This document shows, in pieces, positions 37,449 to 44,559 of a stretch of DNA of 64,000 bases (the stretch's first letter is position 1; every line of letters begins with the position of its first letter). The DNA is taken from NCBI RefSeq assembly GCF_900116605.1, contig NZ_FPBC01000006.1, forward strand, positions 267,566 to 331,565, in the 5' to 3' direction. Origin of the DNA: Pseudomonas marincola. GTDB taxonomy: Bacteria > Pseudomonadota > Gammaproteobacteria > Pseudomonadales > Pseudomonadaceae. Under the pieces are notes generated by a model. The model did not search any database, was not told the origin of the DNA, and was given only the letters and a program-made list of their open reading frames with translations. A program made the translations under genes and the position numbers.

Positions 37449-38654
37449 ATGAGCGATAGCACTCGTCGCAGTGATGTACTTGATTGGGTTAACGGCTCAG
37501 ACGCACCCGAAAAAAGCGTACTCAACCTGGGGTTTATGGCCCTCACGGATTCAGCATCACTGATAGTGGCAGCAACACAAGGCTTTGCTCAGCCCTACGG
37601 GTTGACCTTGAACCTGCAGCGTCAGGCGTCCTGGGCCACGCTGCGCGACAAGTTGCTCAGCACCGAACTCGATGCGGCTCAAGTGCTGTACGGACAAATC
37701 TATGGCACGCATCTGGGTATTGGCGGCCCTGCCACAGACATGGCCATTCTCATGGGCCTCAATCAGAACGGTCAGGCCATCAACCTGTCAGCGCAACTGA
37801 TGCAGGCCGGCGTGACCAATGGCGAGGCACTGCACCAGCACGTGCATCATGACGGTGCAAAACTGACTTTCGCCCAGACCTTCCCAACTGGCACGCACGC
37901 CATGTGGCTCTACTACTGGCTGGCCAGCAATGGCATCCATCCACTGGAAGATGTACGCACCGTAGTAGTGCCGCCAGCGCAAATGGTCGAGCATCTGCAG
38001 GCGCAGCGCATTGATGGCTTTTGTGCTGGCGGGCCATGGGGCGCACTGGCGGTCGATCAGAATCAGGGTTTTACGGTGGCCACCAGCCAAAGCATCTGGG
38101 CGGATCATCCGGAAAAAGTTTTGGGGGTTACCCGCGAATTCGTCGAGCTGTACCCCAACACGGCACGCGCACTGACCATGACCGTGCTCGAAGCCAGTCG
38201 TTTCATTGATGAAAACCCGGAAAACAAACGCAGCACCGCCAAGCTGATCAGCAGCAGCGAATACCTCAATGCGCCGCTGTCGAGTGTCGAGCCGCGCTTT
38301 CTCGGGCATTATCAAGACGGCCTCGGCAATGCCTGGGCTGACCCGCATCCGCTGCATTTTCACGCGGGCGGCGCGGTCAACATGCCGTACTTATCAGATG
38401 GCATGTGGTTCATGAGCCAGTTCCGCCGCTGGGGTTTGTTGCGTGAAGCCCCCGACTACCTGGCAGTTGCGCAGCAGATACATCAGCTGGAACTGTATCG
38501 TCAGGCCGCCACGGCGCTGGACATCAAAATTCCGGCGCCTATGCGCAGCAGCACCCTGATGGACGGCAAGTGCTGGGACGGCCTCAATCCCGAGCGCTAC
38601 GCCACAAGTTTCGATCTGCATGCCTTGAGCACTCGCTCAGGCATTGCCAACTAA
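37449..38654 (+). CDS. nasS: NasS, nitrate/nitrite sensor of the NasST system
   Basis: A 401-aa protein of the NrtA/NasF nitrate-binding family but without a signal peptide, so it is cytoplasmic. Conserved stretches include LNLGFMALTDSASLIVAA, QVLYGQIYGTHLGIGGPATDMAILMGLNQNGQAI and DGFCAGGPWGALAV. In Azotobacter, Paracoccus and Pseudomonas, NasS holds NasT until nitrate or nitrite binds. AAAGGA lies about 9 nt before the ATG. nasT follows 18 nt after the stop. The genes it would control lie 4.6-15 kb downstream. Confidence 0.93.
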   Translation: MSDSTRRSDVLDWVNGSDAPEKSVLNLGFMALTDSASLIVAATQGFAQPYGLTLNLQRQASWATLRDKLLSTELDAAQVLYGQIYGTHLGIGGPATDMAILMGLNQNGQAINLSAQLMQAGVTNGEALHQHVHHDGAKLTFAQTFPTGTHAMWLYYWLASNGIHPLEDVRTVVVPPAQMVEHLQAQRIDGFCAGGPWGALAVDQNQGFTVATSQSIWADHPEKVLGVTREFVELYPNTARALTMTVLEASRFIDENPENKRSTAKLISSSEYLNAPLSSVEPRFLGHYQDGLGNAWADPHPLHFHAGGAVNMPYLSDGMWFMSQFRRWGLLREAPDYLAVAQQIHQLELYRQAATALDIKIPAPMRSSTLMDGKCWDGLNPERYATSFDLHALSTRSGIAN

Positions 38655-38672
38655 CTGGCAGGAGACCGAAAC

Positions 38673-39251
38673 ATGATGCGCGTTCTACTGATAGACGACA
38701 CCCCGAAAAAAGTCGGACGCCTCAAAGCCGCGCTGATCGAAGCCGGTTTCGAGGTAATCGAAGAGTCCGGGCTGACCATCGACCTGCCCGCCCGCGTCGA
38801 GGCGGTAAGACCTGACGTGGTGCTTATAGACAGCGACTCACCGGGGCGGGATGTGATGGAGCAAGTGGTCTTGGTCAGCCGCGACCAGCCGCGACCGATT
38901 GTGATGTTCACCGATGAACACAACCCGGCGGTTATGCGCCAAGCGATTCAGTCTGGCGTGAGTGCTTATATTGTCGAGGGTATTCACGCCCAGCGCCTGC
39001 AACCGATTCTTGATGTGGCAATGGCGCGCTTCGAGAGTGATCAGGCGCTACGTGCGCAGTTGCACGCCCGCGACGCTCAACTGGCCGAACGCAAGCGAAT
39101 CGAACTGGCCAAAGGCCTGCTCATGAAGATGAAGAGTTGCGATGAAGAAGCGGCCTATACCCTGATGCGCCGCCAGGCCATGAGTCGCCAGCAAAAACTG
39201 ATTCAGGTGGCTGAGCAGATCATCGCGATGAACGACCTGCTCGGCAGTTAG
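38673..39251 (+). CDS. nasT: NasT, ANTAR-domain antiterminator
   Basis: A 192-aa RNA-binding regulator. The N-terminal receiver-like domain (about 1-120) begins VLLIDDTPKKVGRLKAAL and has DSD at the usual phosphorylation site. The C-terminal ANTAR domain (about 130-190) runs AERKRIELAKGLLMKMKSCDEEAAYTLMRRQAMSRQQKLIQVAEQII. ANTAR proteins bind paired hexaloop hairpins in leader RNA and block termination; such hairpins are seen before nirB at 46379-46417. GGAG lies 9 nt before the ATG at 38673; a second ATG at 38676 is possible. Confidence 0.95.
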   Translation: MMRVLLIDDTPKKVGRLKAALIEAGFEVIEESGLTIDLPARVEAVRPDVVLIDSDSPGRDVMEQVVLVSRDQPRPIVMFTDEHNPAVMRQAIQSGVSAYIVEGIHAQRLQPILDVAMARFESDQALRAQLHARDAQLAERKRIELAKGLLMKMKSCDEEAAYTLMRRQAMSRQQKLIQVAEQIIAMNDLLGS

Positions 39252-39576
39252 CGGCTGTTATCGGCCATAAACTGTACCGGCAAAATAGTGACTGCTGCGT
39301 TGCAATACTCAGTCGCGCGGCGCTGTCAGCGTTCGGGCAACCTTTTGCGCGGCAGCGCTGGCGTCCGGCCGGCTCTGGGTAGGCCCGACTGTGTGGCAAG
39401 GCCAGCTGGCTTCTAGCCTGAGTGTCAGCTCATGGAGCAACACTGGCCTGAAGCTAATGCCTCTGCATGCCCCGCGCTAGACAAGCCGCTCAGGCTCGCA
39501 TATCTTTGCATCCAGGCCGCCGCAGCGGCCAGCGTCGCTCGGACGGTTCCGGGCGCTTACGTACTTCGAGGTTCCA
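39252..39576. other. Intergenic region nasT/alaC
   Basis: No gene is seen in these 325 bases. GC-rich near-repeats occur (GCGCGGCGCTG near 39315 and GCGCGGCAGCGCTG near 39349), and GGCCAGCTGGC-type palindromes lie around 39395-39415. It presumably carries the alaC promoter; no clear -35/-10 was identified. Confidence 0.45.
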
Positions 39577-40815
39577 ATGGCTGAGCAAGCTAAGCGCCGC
39601 TTTGCGCGCATCGATCGTCTCCCCCCTTACGTTTTCAACATTACTGCTGAACTGAAAATGGCTGCTCGTCGCCGTGGCGAAGACATCATTGATTTCAGCA
39701 TGGGCAATCCCGACGGCCCGACGCCGCCGCACATTGTTGAAAAACTCTGCACAGTTGCTCAACGCGAAGACACCCACGGGTACTCCACTTCACGCGGTAT
39801 TCCACGCCTGCGCCGGGCTATTTCGCGCTGGTACGCGGATCGCTATCAAGTGGATATCGACCCGGAAGATGAGGCCATCGTCACCATCGGCTCCAAAGAA
39901 GGTCTGGCGCATTTGATGCTCGCCACCCTGGACCATGGCGACACGGTACTGGTGCCAAATCCCAGCTACCCGATCCACATCTATGGCGCGGTATTGGCAG
40001 GTGCGCAGGTACGTTCGGTGCCGCTGGTGCCAGGCGTCGATTTTTTTGCCGAGCTTGAACGCGCCATTCGCGAATCAATCCCGAAGCCAAAGATGATGAT
40101 TCTGGGCTTCCCGTCAAACCCCACGGCGCAGTGCGTAGAACTGGACTTCTTTGAGCGCGTTGTAGCGCTGGCCAAGCAGTACGACGTGCTGGTGGTGCAT
40201 GATCTGGCCTATGCCGATATCGTTTATGACGGCTGGAAAGCGCCATCGATCATGCAAGTGCCTGGCGCCAAGGATGTCGCGGTTGAGTTCTTCACGCTGT
40301 CGAAAAGCTACAACATGGCGGGCTGGCGCATCGGTTTCATGGTCGGCAACAAAGAGCTGGTGAATGCACTGGCGCGCATCAAGAGTTATCACGACTACGG
40401 CACCTTCACCCCGCTGCAAGTTGCTGCGATTGCAGCCCTTGAGGGTGATCAACAATGTGTGCGTGATATCGCCGAACAATATCGCCAGCGCCGCAACCTT
40501 ATGGTCAAAGGCCTACACGAAATGGGCTGGATGGTCGAGAACCCCAAAGCCTCGATGTACGTCTGGGCCAAGATACCGCAGCCGTATGCAGCCCTGGGCT
40601 CGCTGGAATTCGCCAAGAAACTGCTGGCCGAAGCCAAGGTGTGCGTATCGCCCGGGATCGGCTTTGGCGACTATGGCGATGACCATGTGCGCTTTGCCCT
40701 GATCGAGAATCAGGATCGAATCCGTCAGGCCCTGCGCGGTATCAAGAACATGTTCCGCGCCGATGGATTAATCCAGCCCTCCGCTGCCAAACCGCGTAAA
40801 GCTTCGGACGACTGA
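39577..40815 (+). CDS. alaC: Class I/II aminotransferase, AlaC-like
   Basis: A 412-aa PLP enzyme. It starts MAEQAKRRFARIDRLPPYVFNITAELK, typical of AlaC/YfdZ (glutamate-pyruvate aminotransferase). The PLP-lysine is Lys243 in FTLSKSYNMAGWRIGF. The SNPTA block (GFPSNPTAQCVE) and HDLAYADIVYDG supply cofactor contacts. It probably makes alanine from pyruvate and glutamate. GAGG lies 6 nt before the ATG. It sits between nasT and the nitrate transporter region, so a nitrogen-linked role is possible but unproven. Confidence 0.88.
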   Translation: MAEQAKRRFARIDRLPPYVFNITAELKMAARRRGEDIIDFSMGNPDGPTPPHIVEKLCTVAQREDTHGYSTSRGIPRLRRAISRWYADRYQVDIDPEDEAIVTIGSKEGLAHLMLATLDHGDTVLVPNPSYPIHIYGAVLAGAQVRSVPLVPGVDFFAELERAIRESIPKPKMMILGFPSNPTAQCVELDFFERVVALAKQYDVLVVHDLAYADIVYDGWKAPSIMQVPGAKDVAVEFFTLSKSYNMAGWRIGFMVGNKELVNALARIKSYHDYGTFTPLQVAAIAALEGDQQCVRDIAEQYRQRRNLMVKGLHEMGWMVENPKASMYVWAKIPQPYAALGSLEFAKKLLAEAKVCVSPGIGFGDYGDDHVRFALIENQDRIRQALRGIKNMFRADGLIQPSAAKPRKASDD

Positions 40816-40861
40816 AGCACCAGCGCAATGCTCCCTGTTGGCACCACCCGCCAGCAGGGTT

Positions 40862-41254
40862 TCAGCTTGAGTAATCCAGCACGGTCCATACCCGACTCAA
40901 GCCCTCACCAATCACACACGACGAATCAGCCAACTGCTTGTTGTAGTGCAACGACATCAGGCTGGTTGCACCGTCTGCTGCATCTTCGCGTTCCGTCAGC
41001 CACTGCACACGCCCGCAATTGGGGGTGTCGATCACATAGCTGGCCGCTACGGCCGTTACCGGACTGTCGAGATGTATGGCGCCGATAACCGTACCGTGCT
41101 CCTCAACTCGCACACCGTCGGCGACCAGTACGGCCCACGCCTCGTCGTTATCGATCACCAGGTAATTACCGTTGGCCTTCGGGCCTTCAACCTGCGGCTG
41201 CGCGCAGCCCATCAGTAAGGCCGACAGCAAAATTGTCATAAGTATTTGTTGCAT
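40862..41254 (-). CDS. Small predicted lipoprotein, unknown function
   Basis: A 130-aa protein with signal peptide MQQILMTILLSALLMG and lipobox LMGC (Cys17). The mature part has a conserved-looking core (NYLVIDNDEAWAVLVADGVRVEEHGTVIGAIHLDS) and two further cysteines (TPNCGRV, SSCVIG) that could pair. No family is recognised. GGAGGT lies about 9 nt before the ATG. It is convergent with alaC, and divergent from the next small gene. Confidence 0.7.
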   Translation of the reverse strand: MQQILMTILLSALLMGCAQPQVEGPKANGNYLVIDNDEAWAVLVADGVRVEEHGTVIGAIHLDSPVTAVAASYVIDTPNCGRVQWLTEREDAADGATSLMSLHYNKQLADSSCVIGEGLSRVWTVLDYSS

Positions 41255-41457
41255 TGCTCGTGTACCTCCACCTTGTTCCGAACATCTGGATGGGGCGACA
41301 TTGCTGCTTGAGTGAGAGCATTTGCCGCCAGCGTGGAGATACTAAAGCTCAATACTGTTTATTTGTACAGTGCTTTTGCATTATCCTTTGATCCTCGAAC
41401 TGACACACCCGCAGCCAGGCAGGTGGTTCTTCTTTCAGCGCCGACCGGAGCAAAATC

Positions 41458-41772
41458 ATGCAGGATGTAATGCAACTCAAGTCCTTAGTAAACCGGATGA
41501 GCCTCGATAAAATCCGTGCGACAGTCGATGAATTGCACCTTGAGGGGATCGTTACCGAAGGCAAAACCCCATTCAACCGGGTTCACTTCAACACCTGCTT
41601 TGCAGAAATAGAGGCGCTGCTGCAACGCGGGGGGTATCACAAGCCGTTGGATGTGGTGGGTTATCAAGGGCTGGCCTATGCCATGTTCGATCCCACCCGC
41701 TGGGATGCGGTAGAAGTACTGCGTTGGCTCAAGGACTTCGTCGAAGAGCCGCGCATGTGCCCGGCAAATTGA
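41458..41772 (+). CDS. Hypothetical protein, 104 aa
   Basis: A small soluble protein, MQDVMQLKSLVNRMSLDKIRATVDELHLEGIVTEGKTPFNRVHFN..., with a helical N-terminus and an FVEEPRMCPAN tail. There is no signal peptide or membrane segment. GGAG lies about 9 nt before the ATG. A hairpin with a T run follows (41816-41870), which supports it being a real transcription unit. No homologue is recognised from memory; its place inside the nas region may be incidental. Confidence 0.6.
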   Translation: MQDVMQLKSLVNRMSLDKIRATVDELHLEGIVTEGKTPFNRVHFNTCFAEIEALLQRGGYHKPLDVVGYQGLAYAMFDPTRWDAVEVLRWLKDFVEEPRMCPAN

Positions 41773-41815
41773 GCCGACGATAAGGGGCTTAAACTCTATA
41801 CTCGCGCGCTGGAGC

Positions 41816-41870
41816 GCGATTGCATGGCACCAATGGCGCTGCCGTGCAATCGCCAGAGCGGGTCCTTTTT
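41816..41870 (+). terminator. Long hairpin with T run after the 104-aa gene
   Basis: GCGATTGCATGGCA (41816-41829) pairs with TGCCGTGCAATCGC (41840-41853) through a single T-G wobble, and CTTTTT follows at 41865-41870. The 10-nt gap between stem and T run is longer than usual, so it could also be the 3' end of a small RNA. Confidence 0.55.
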
Positions 41871-42070
41871 ACCTAACAAATAACATCAGATTACTCTCTT
41901 ATCTAGATGATATTTAAATAATTATAATCCAACTCTAAGCATTCACTTTAAATGCTCAATATCCTTCAATCAGTCTAACTGCGGCGTAATGCACTGCCGC
42001 CATTCCCTCAAAGCCACGTACAATATCGCGCATTGCGTTATGCCTAACCGCCGCCCTTGCGAGAATTATC

Positions 42071-42514
42071 ATGGCCCGACTGACCCTGCAATTTCCTGAA
42101 CACCAGTACTGCTACAGCACTCAACTGACCGTACGGGTGACCGATATCAACGCGGCCAACCACCTTGGCAACGACTCGATGATTTCCATGATCTCCGAGG
42201 CGCGAGCACGTTTTCTGTTTGAGTTCGGCATTGGCGAACCTGGCACTGAGGGAGCCGGTATTATCGTGACGGACCTTGCGACCACTTACCGCAATGAAGC
42301 CCATGCCCGCGATCAGTTGCTGTTTGAAGTCGGCGTTATGGACTTCAACAAATACGGCGGCGATATCACCTTCCGTATCACCCGCCCTGCCGACAACGCG
42401 CTGATTGCGATGGCTAAATCGGGCTTTGTGTTTTTTGACTACGTGGCCTCATCCGTCGTGCGCATGCCGGCAGACTTCAAAGCCAAATTCCCTCAGGTGA
42501 ATTGGGTCGACTGA
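42071..42514 (+). CDS. Hotdog-fold thioesterase
   Basis: A 147-aa protein of the 4HBT-like thioesterase superfamily. YSTQLTVRVTDINAANHLGNDSMISMISEARARFLFEFG is the typical first half, with the DxNxxNHxxN variant of the catalytic region on the long central helix. It probably hydrolyses an acyl-CoA, but the substrate is unknown. A promoter-like TATAAT lies at 41923-41928 in an AT-rich patch upstream. The Shine-Dalgarno (GCGAGAATTATC) is modest. Confidence 0.82.
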   Translation: MARLTLQFPEHQYCYSTQLTVRVTDINAANHLGNDSMISMISEARARFLFEFGIGEPGTEGAGIIVTDLATTYRNEAHARDQLLFEVGVMDFNKYGGDITFRITRPADNALIAMAKSGFVFFDYVASSVVRMPADFKAKFPQVNWVD

Positions 42515-42602
42515 CTGAAATTATTTTTCAGCCCCGCCGTGACAAAGCGTGATTGCTCTGCTACGCCTAACACAATAATCATAAATGTACGGGGGAATCA
42601 CA

Positions 42603-42788
42603 ATGTCAGCTATGCGCAGCCACCTTCGCCAAGCCGGATTCATGTCCAACGTTCTGGCTATCGTCTTACTCACCGCACCGCTCCCCACCCATGCACAAAA
42701 CACTACAGGTAGTGCGGCGAGTAGCAGTGAGACAGTAACTGTGGCCACTCACAGCCGACAGGCGGAGCGCCAATCCATCGCCCGCTAA
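42603..42788 (+). CDS. Small exported peptide, 61 aa, unknown
   Basis: MSAMRSHLRQAGFMSNVLAIVLLTAPLPTHAQ looks like a signal peptide with cleavage after THA. The short mature part (NTTGSAASSSETVTVATHSRQAERQSIAR) is Ser/Thr-rich. GGGGGA lies 8 nt before the ATG at 42603; an in-frame ATG at 42585 is also present. No homologue is recognised. It could be a spurious frame, but the ribosome site and signal peptide together favour a real gene. Confidence 0.45.
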   Translation: MSAMRSHLRQAGFMSNVLAIVLLTAPLPTHAQNTTGSAASSSETVTVATHSRQAERQSIAR

Positions 42789-42957
42789 GCCACTTGGCAT
42801 CACCCAGCGCGCAGCGTTTGTCGGAACATTACGCCATACGCTGCAGCGCAACCCTCACGCACTTTTTCGTGCGCTGCTCGCGTCTCTTGCACCGCTTTAA
42901 ATCACTGCACTTTACAAGCGAGCCATACAAACCGCTCTAGCGCGGCACTTGGCAATA

Positions 42958-42975
42958 TTGGCTCATGTTTTGCTT
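42958..42975 (+). promoter_or_regulatory. Sigma54-type promoter candidate before the nitrate transporter
   Basis: TTGGCTC-ATGT-TTTGCTT has GG and GC ten bases apart (42960-42961 and 42972-42973) and resembles TGGCAC-N5-TTGCW, with one change in the -24 part. It lies 285 nt before the nitrate transporter start. Confidence 0.45.
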
Positions 42976-43071
42976 TGGCTAACAGCAGGTAGCCAAAGGC
43001 GGTTGCCACCCTACGACAAAGACGTCGCCTCAGCTTTACGCAATTTGCGTTTGGTTGATGCGGCGTTTTTT
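42973..43071 (+). promoter_or_regulatory. Possible ANTAR-type leader and attenuator of the nitrate transporter gene
   Basis: Hairpin CTTTGGCTA/TAGCCAAAG at 42973-42998 has an 8-nt loop (ACAGCAGG). A CGAC/GTCG hairpin at 43014-43027 has a hexaloop AAAGAC with A1 and G4. Overlapping its 3' arm, a stem CGCCTCA.../TGA-TGC-GGCG (43026-43065) runs into six Ts (43066-43071), like a terminator. The first hairpin overlaps the sigma54 candidate's -12 element, so both readings cannot be right as drawn. The rest of 42789-43260 has no gene. Confidence 0.4.
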
Positions 43072-43260
43072 GCGTTTTACCCCAGCGATCGGGGCTTGCA
43101 CAGCCGGCCAGCACGGCGCGTTGTGCCCGTTACTCAATAACCCTGTTGTGGCTTTAAGCCACGGTGACGCACTTGTGCGACGCACCGTCAGGGCGCAACC
43201 GCCATTTTGACGTTGTTGGTCGGATTCGCCCACGGTCATTAATTGCTGATGAGGTGTTCG

Positions 43261-44472
43261 ATGAATACAAGCTTCTGGAAAGCGGGCCACACACCCACGC
43301 TGTTCTCTGCATTTCTGTATTTTGACCTGAGTTTCATGGTCTGGTATCTGCTCGGGCCACTGGCGGTACAGATTGCTACCGATCTCGAACTGACCACCCA
43401 ACAACGCGGGTTGATGGTCGCCACGCCGATTCTCGCCGGCGCAGTTTTGCGCATCGTCATGGGCCTGTTGGCGGATCGCTTATCGCCCAAAACCGCTGGC
43501 TTGATTGGCCAGGTGATTGTTATCACCTCGCTGTTTGCTGCATGGCAAATCGGCATCGAAACTTATGAGCACGCCATCCTGCTGGGGCTGTGTCTGGGCG
43601 TTGCGGGTGCTTCCTTCGCGGTTGCCCTGCCGCTTGCCTCGCAATGGTATCCGCCAGAGCATCAGGGCAAAGCCATGGGCATTGCCGGCGCCGGGAACTC
43701 TGGCACCGTGCTGGCCGCAATCTTCGCGCCGGCATTGGCCGCCATGTTTGGCTGGCAGAATGTGTTTGGCTGGGCGCTGATTCCACTGGTTATCACGCTG
43801 GTGGTGTTTGCTCTGCTTGCCAAGAACTCACCGAACCGGCCCAAGCCGAAAGCGCTGGCCGATTACATGAAGGCGCTGGGTGACCGTGACAGCTGGTGGT
43901 TCATGTTCTTCTACAGCGTCACATTCGGCGGCTTTATCGGCCTTGCCAGCGCCCTGCCGGGCTACTTCAGCGACCAGTACGGCCTCAATCCGGTGACGGC
44001 TGGCTACTACACGGCCGCCTGTGTGTTTGCCGGCAGCCTGCTACGCCCTCTTGGCGGCGCTTTGGCTGATCGTATTGGTGGCATACGCGCCCTGTTGATG
44101 ATGTACACGGTCGCGGCGGTCTGCATCGCGGCGGTGGGTTTCAACTTGCCAAGCTCTGCGGCCGCACTGGCCCTGTTTGTCTGCGCCATGCTTGGGCTGG
44201 GCGCGGGTAACGGCGCAGTCTTCCAATTGGTGCCGCAGCGCTTCAGCAAGGAGATCGGGGTAATGACCGGCCTTATCGGCATGGCAGGTGGCGTCGGTGG
44301 ATTCCTGCTTGCAGCGGGCCTTGGGGCTATCAAGCAACACACCGGCGACTATCAACTGGGCCTATGGTTATTTGCCAGCCTCGGCATTCTGGCCTGGTTC
44401 GGTCTCTACGGGGTTAAGCAACGCTGGCGCACCACTTGGGGCTCTGCTGCATTCACCGCAGCACGGGTCTGA
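43261..44472 (+). CDS. nasA: NarK/NasA-family nitrate transporter
   Basis: A 403-aa MFS protein with about twelve membrane segments. The two nitrate signature motifs are GIAGAGNSGTVLAAIFAPALA in helix 5 and GLIGMAGGVGGFLLAAGLG in helix 11. Arginines that bind nitrate are expected in helices 2 and 8, where R occurs in VLRIVMGLLADRL and SLLRPLGGALADRIGG. It imports nitrate for assimilation. GAGG lies 7 nt before the ATG at 43261. The kinase fusion gene follows 87 nt downstream on the same strand. Confidence 0.93.
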   Translation: MNTSFWKAGHTPTLFSAFLYFDLSFMVWYLLGPLAVQIATDLELTTQQRGLMVATPILAGAVLRIVMGLLADRLSPKTAGLIGQVIVITSLFAAWQIGIETYEHAILLGLCLGVAGASFAVALPLASQWYPPEHQGKAMGIAGAGNSGTVLAAIFAPALAAMFGWQNVFGWALIPLVITLVVFALLAKNSPNRPKPKALADYMKALGDRDSWWFMFFYSVTFGGFIGLASALPGYFSDQYGLNPVTAGYYTAACVFAGSLLRPLGGALADRIGGIRALLMMYTVAAVCIAAVGFNLPSSAAALALFVCAMLGLGAGNGAVFQLVPQRFSKEIGVMTGLIGMAGGVGGFLLAAGLGAIKQHTGDYQLGLWLFASLGILAWFGLYGVKQRWRTTWGSAAFTAARV

Positions 44473-44559
44473 GGAGTTGCTGCCCCGCACGCGAGCCCTT
44501 TTGATGGTGCCGCGTGCGGGGCAGCGCTCGTTTCGTTATCAAAAATTGCCGAGGTAACT

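Noticed and set aside
42949..43140. A 63-codon plus-strand frame before the nitrate transporter.
   Set aside because: It lies in the region of strong hairpins, has no ribosome site and reads as unlikely protein; the region is better explained as a leader.
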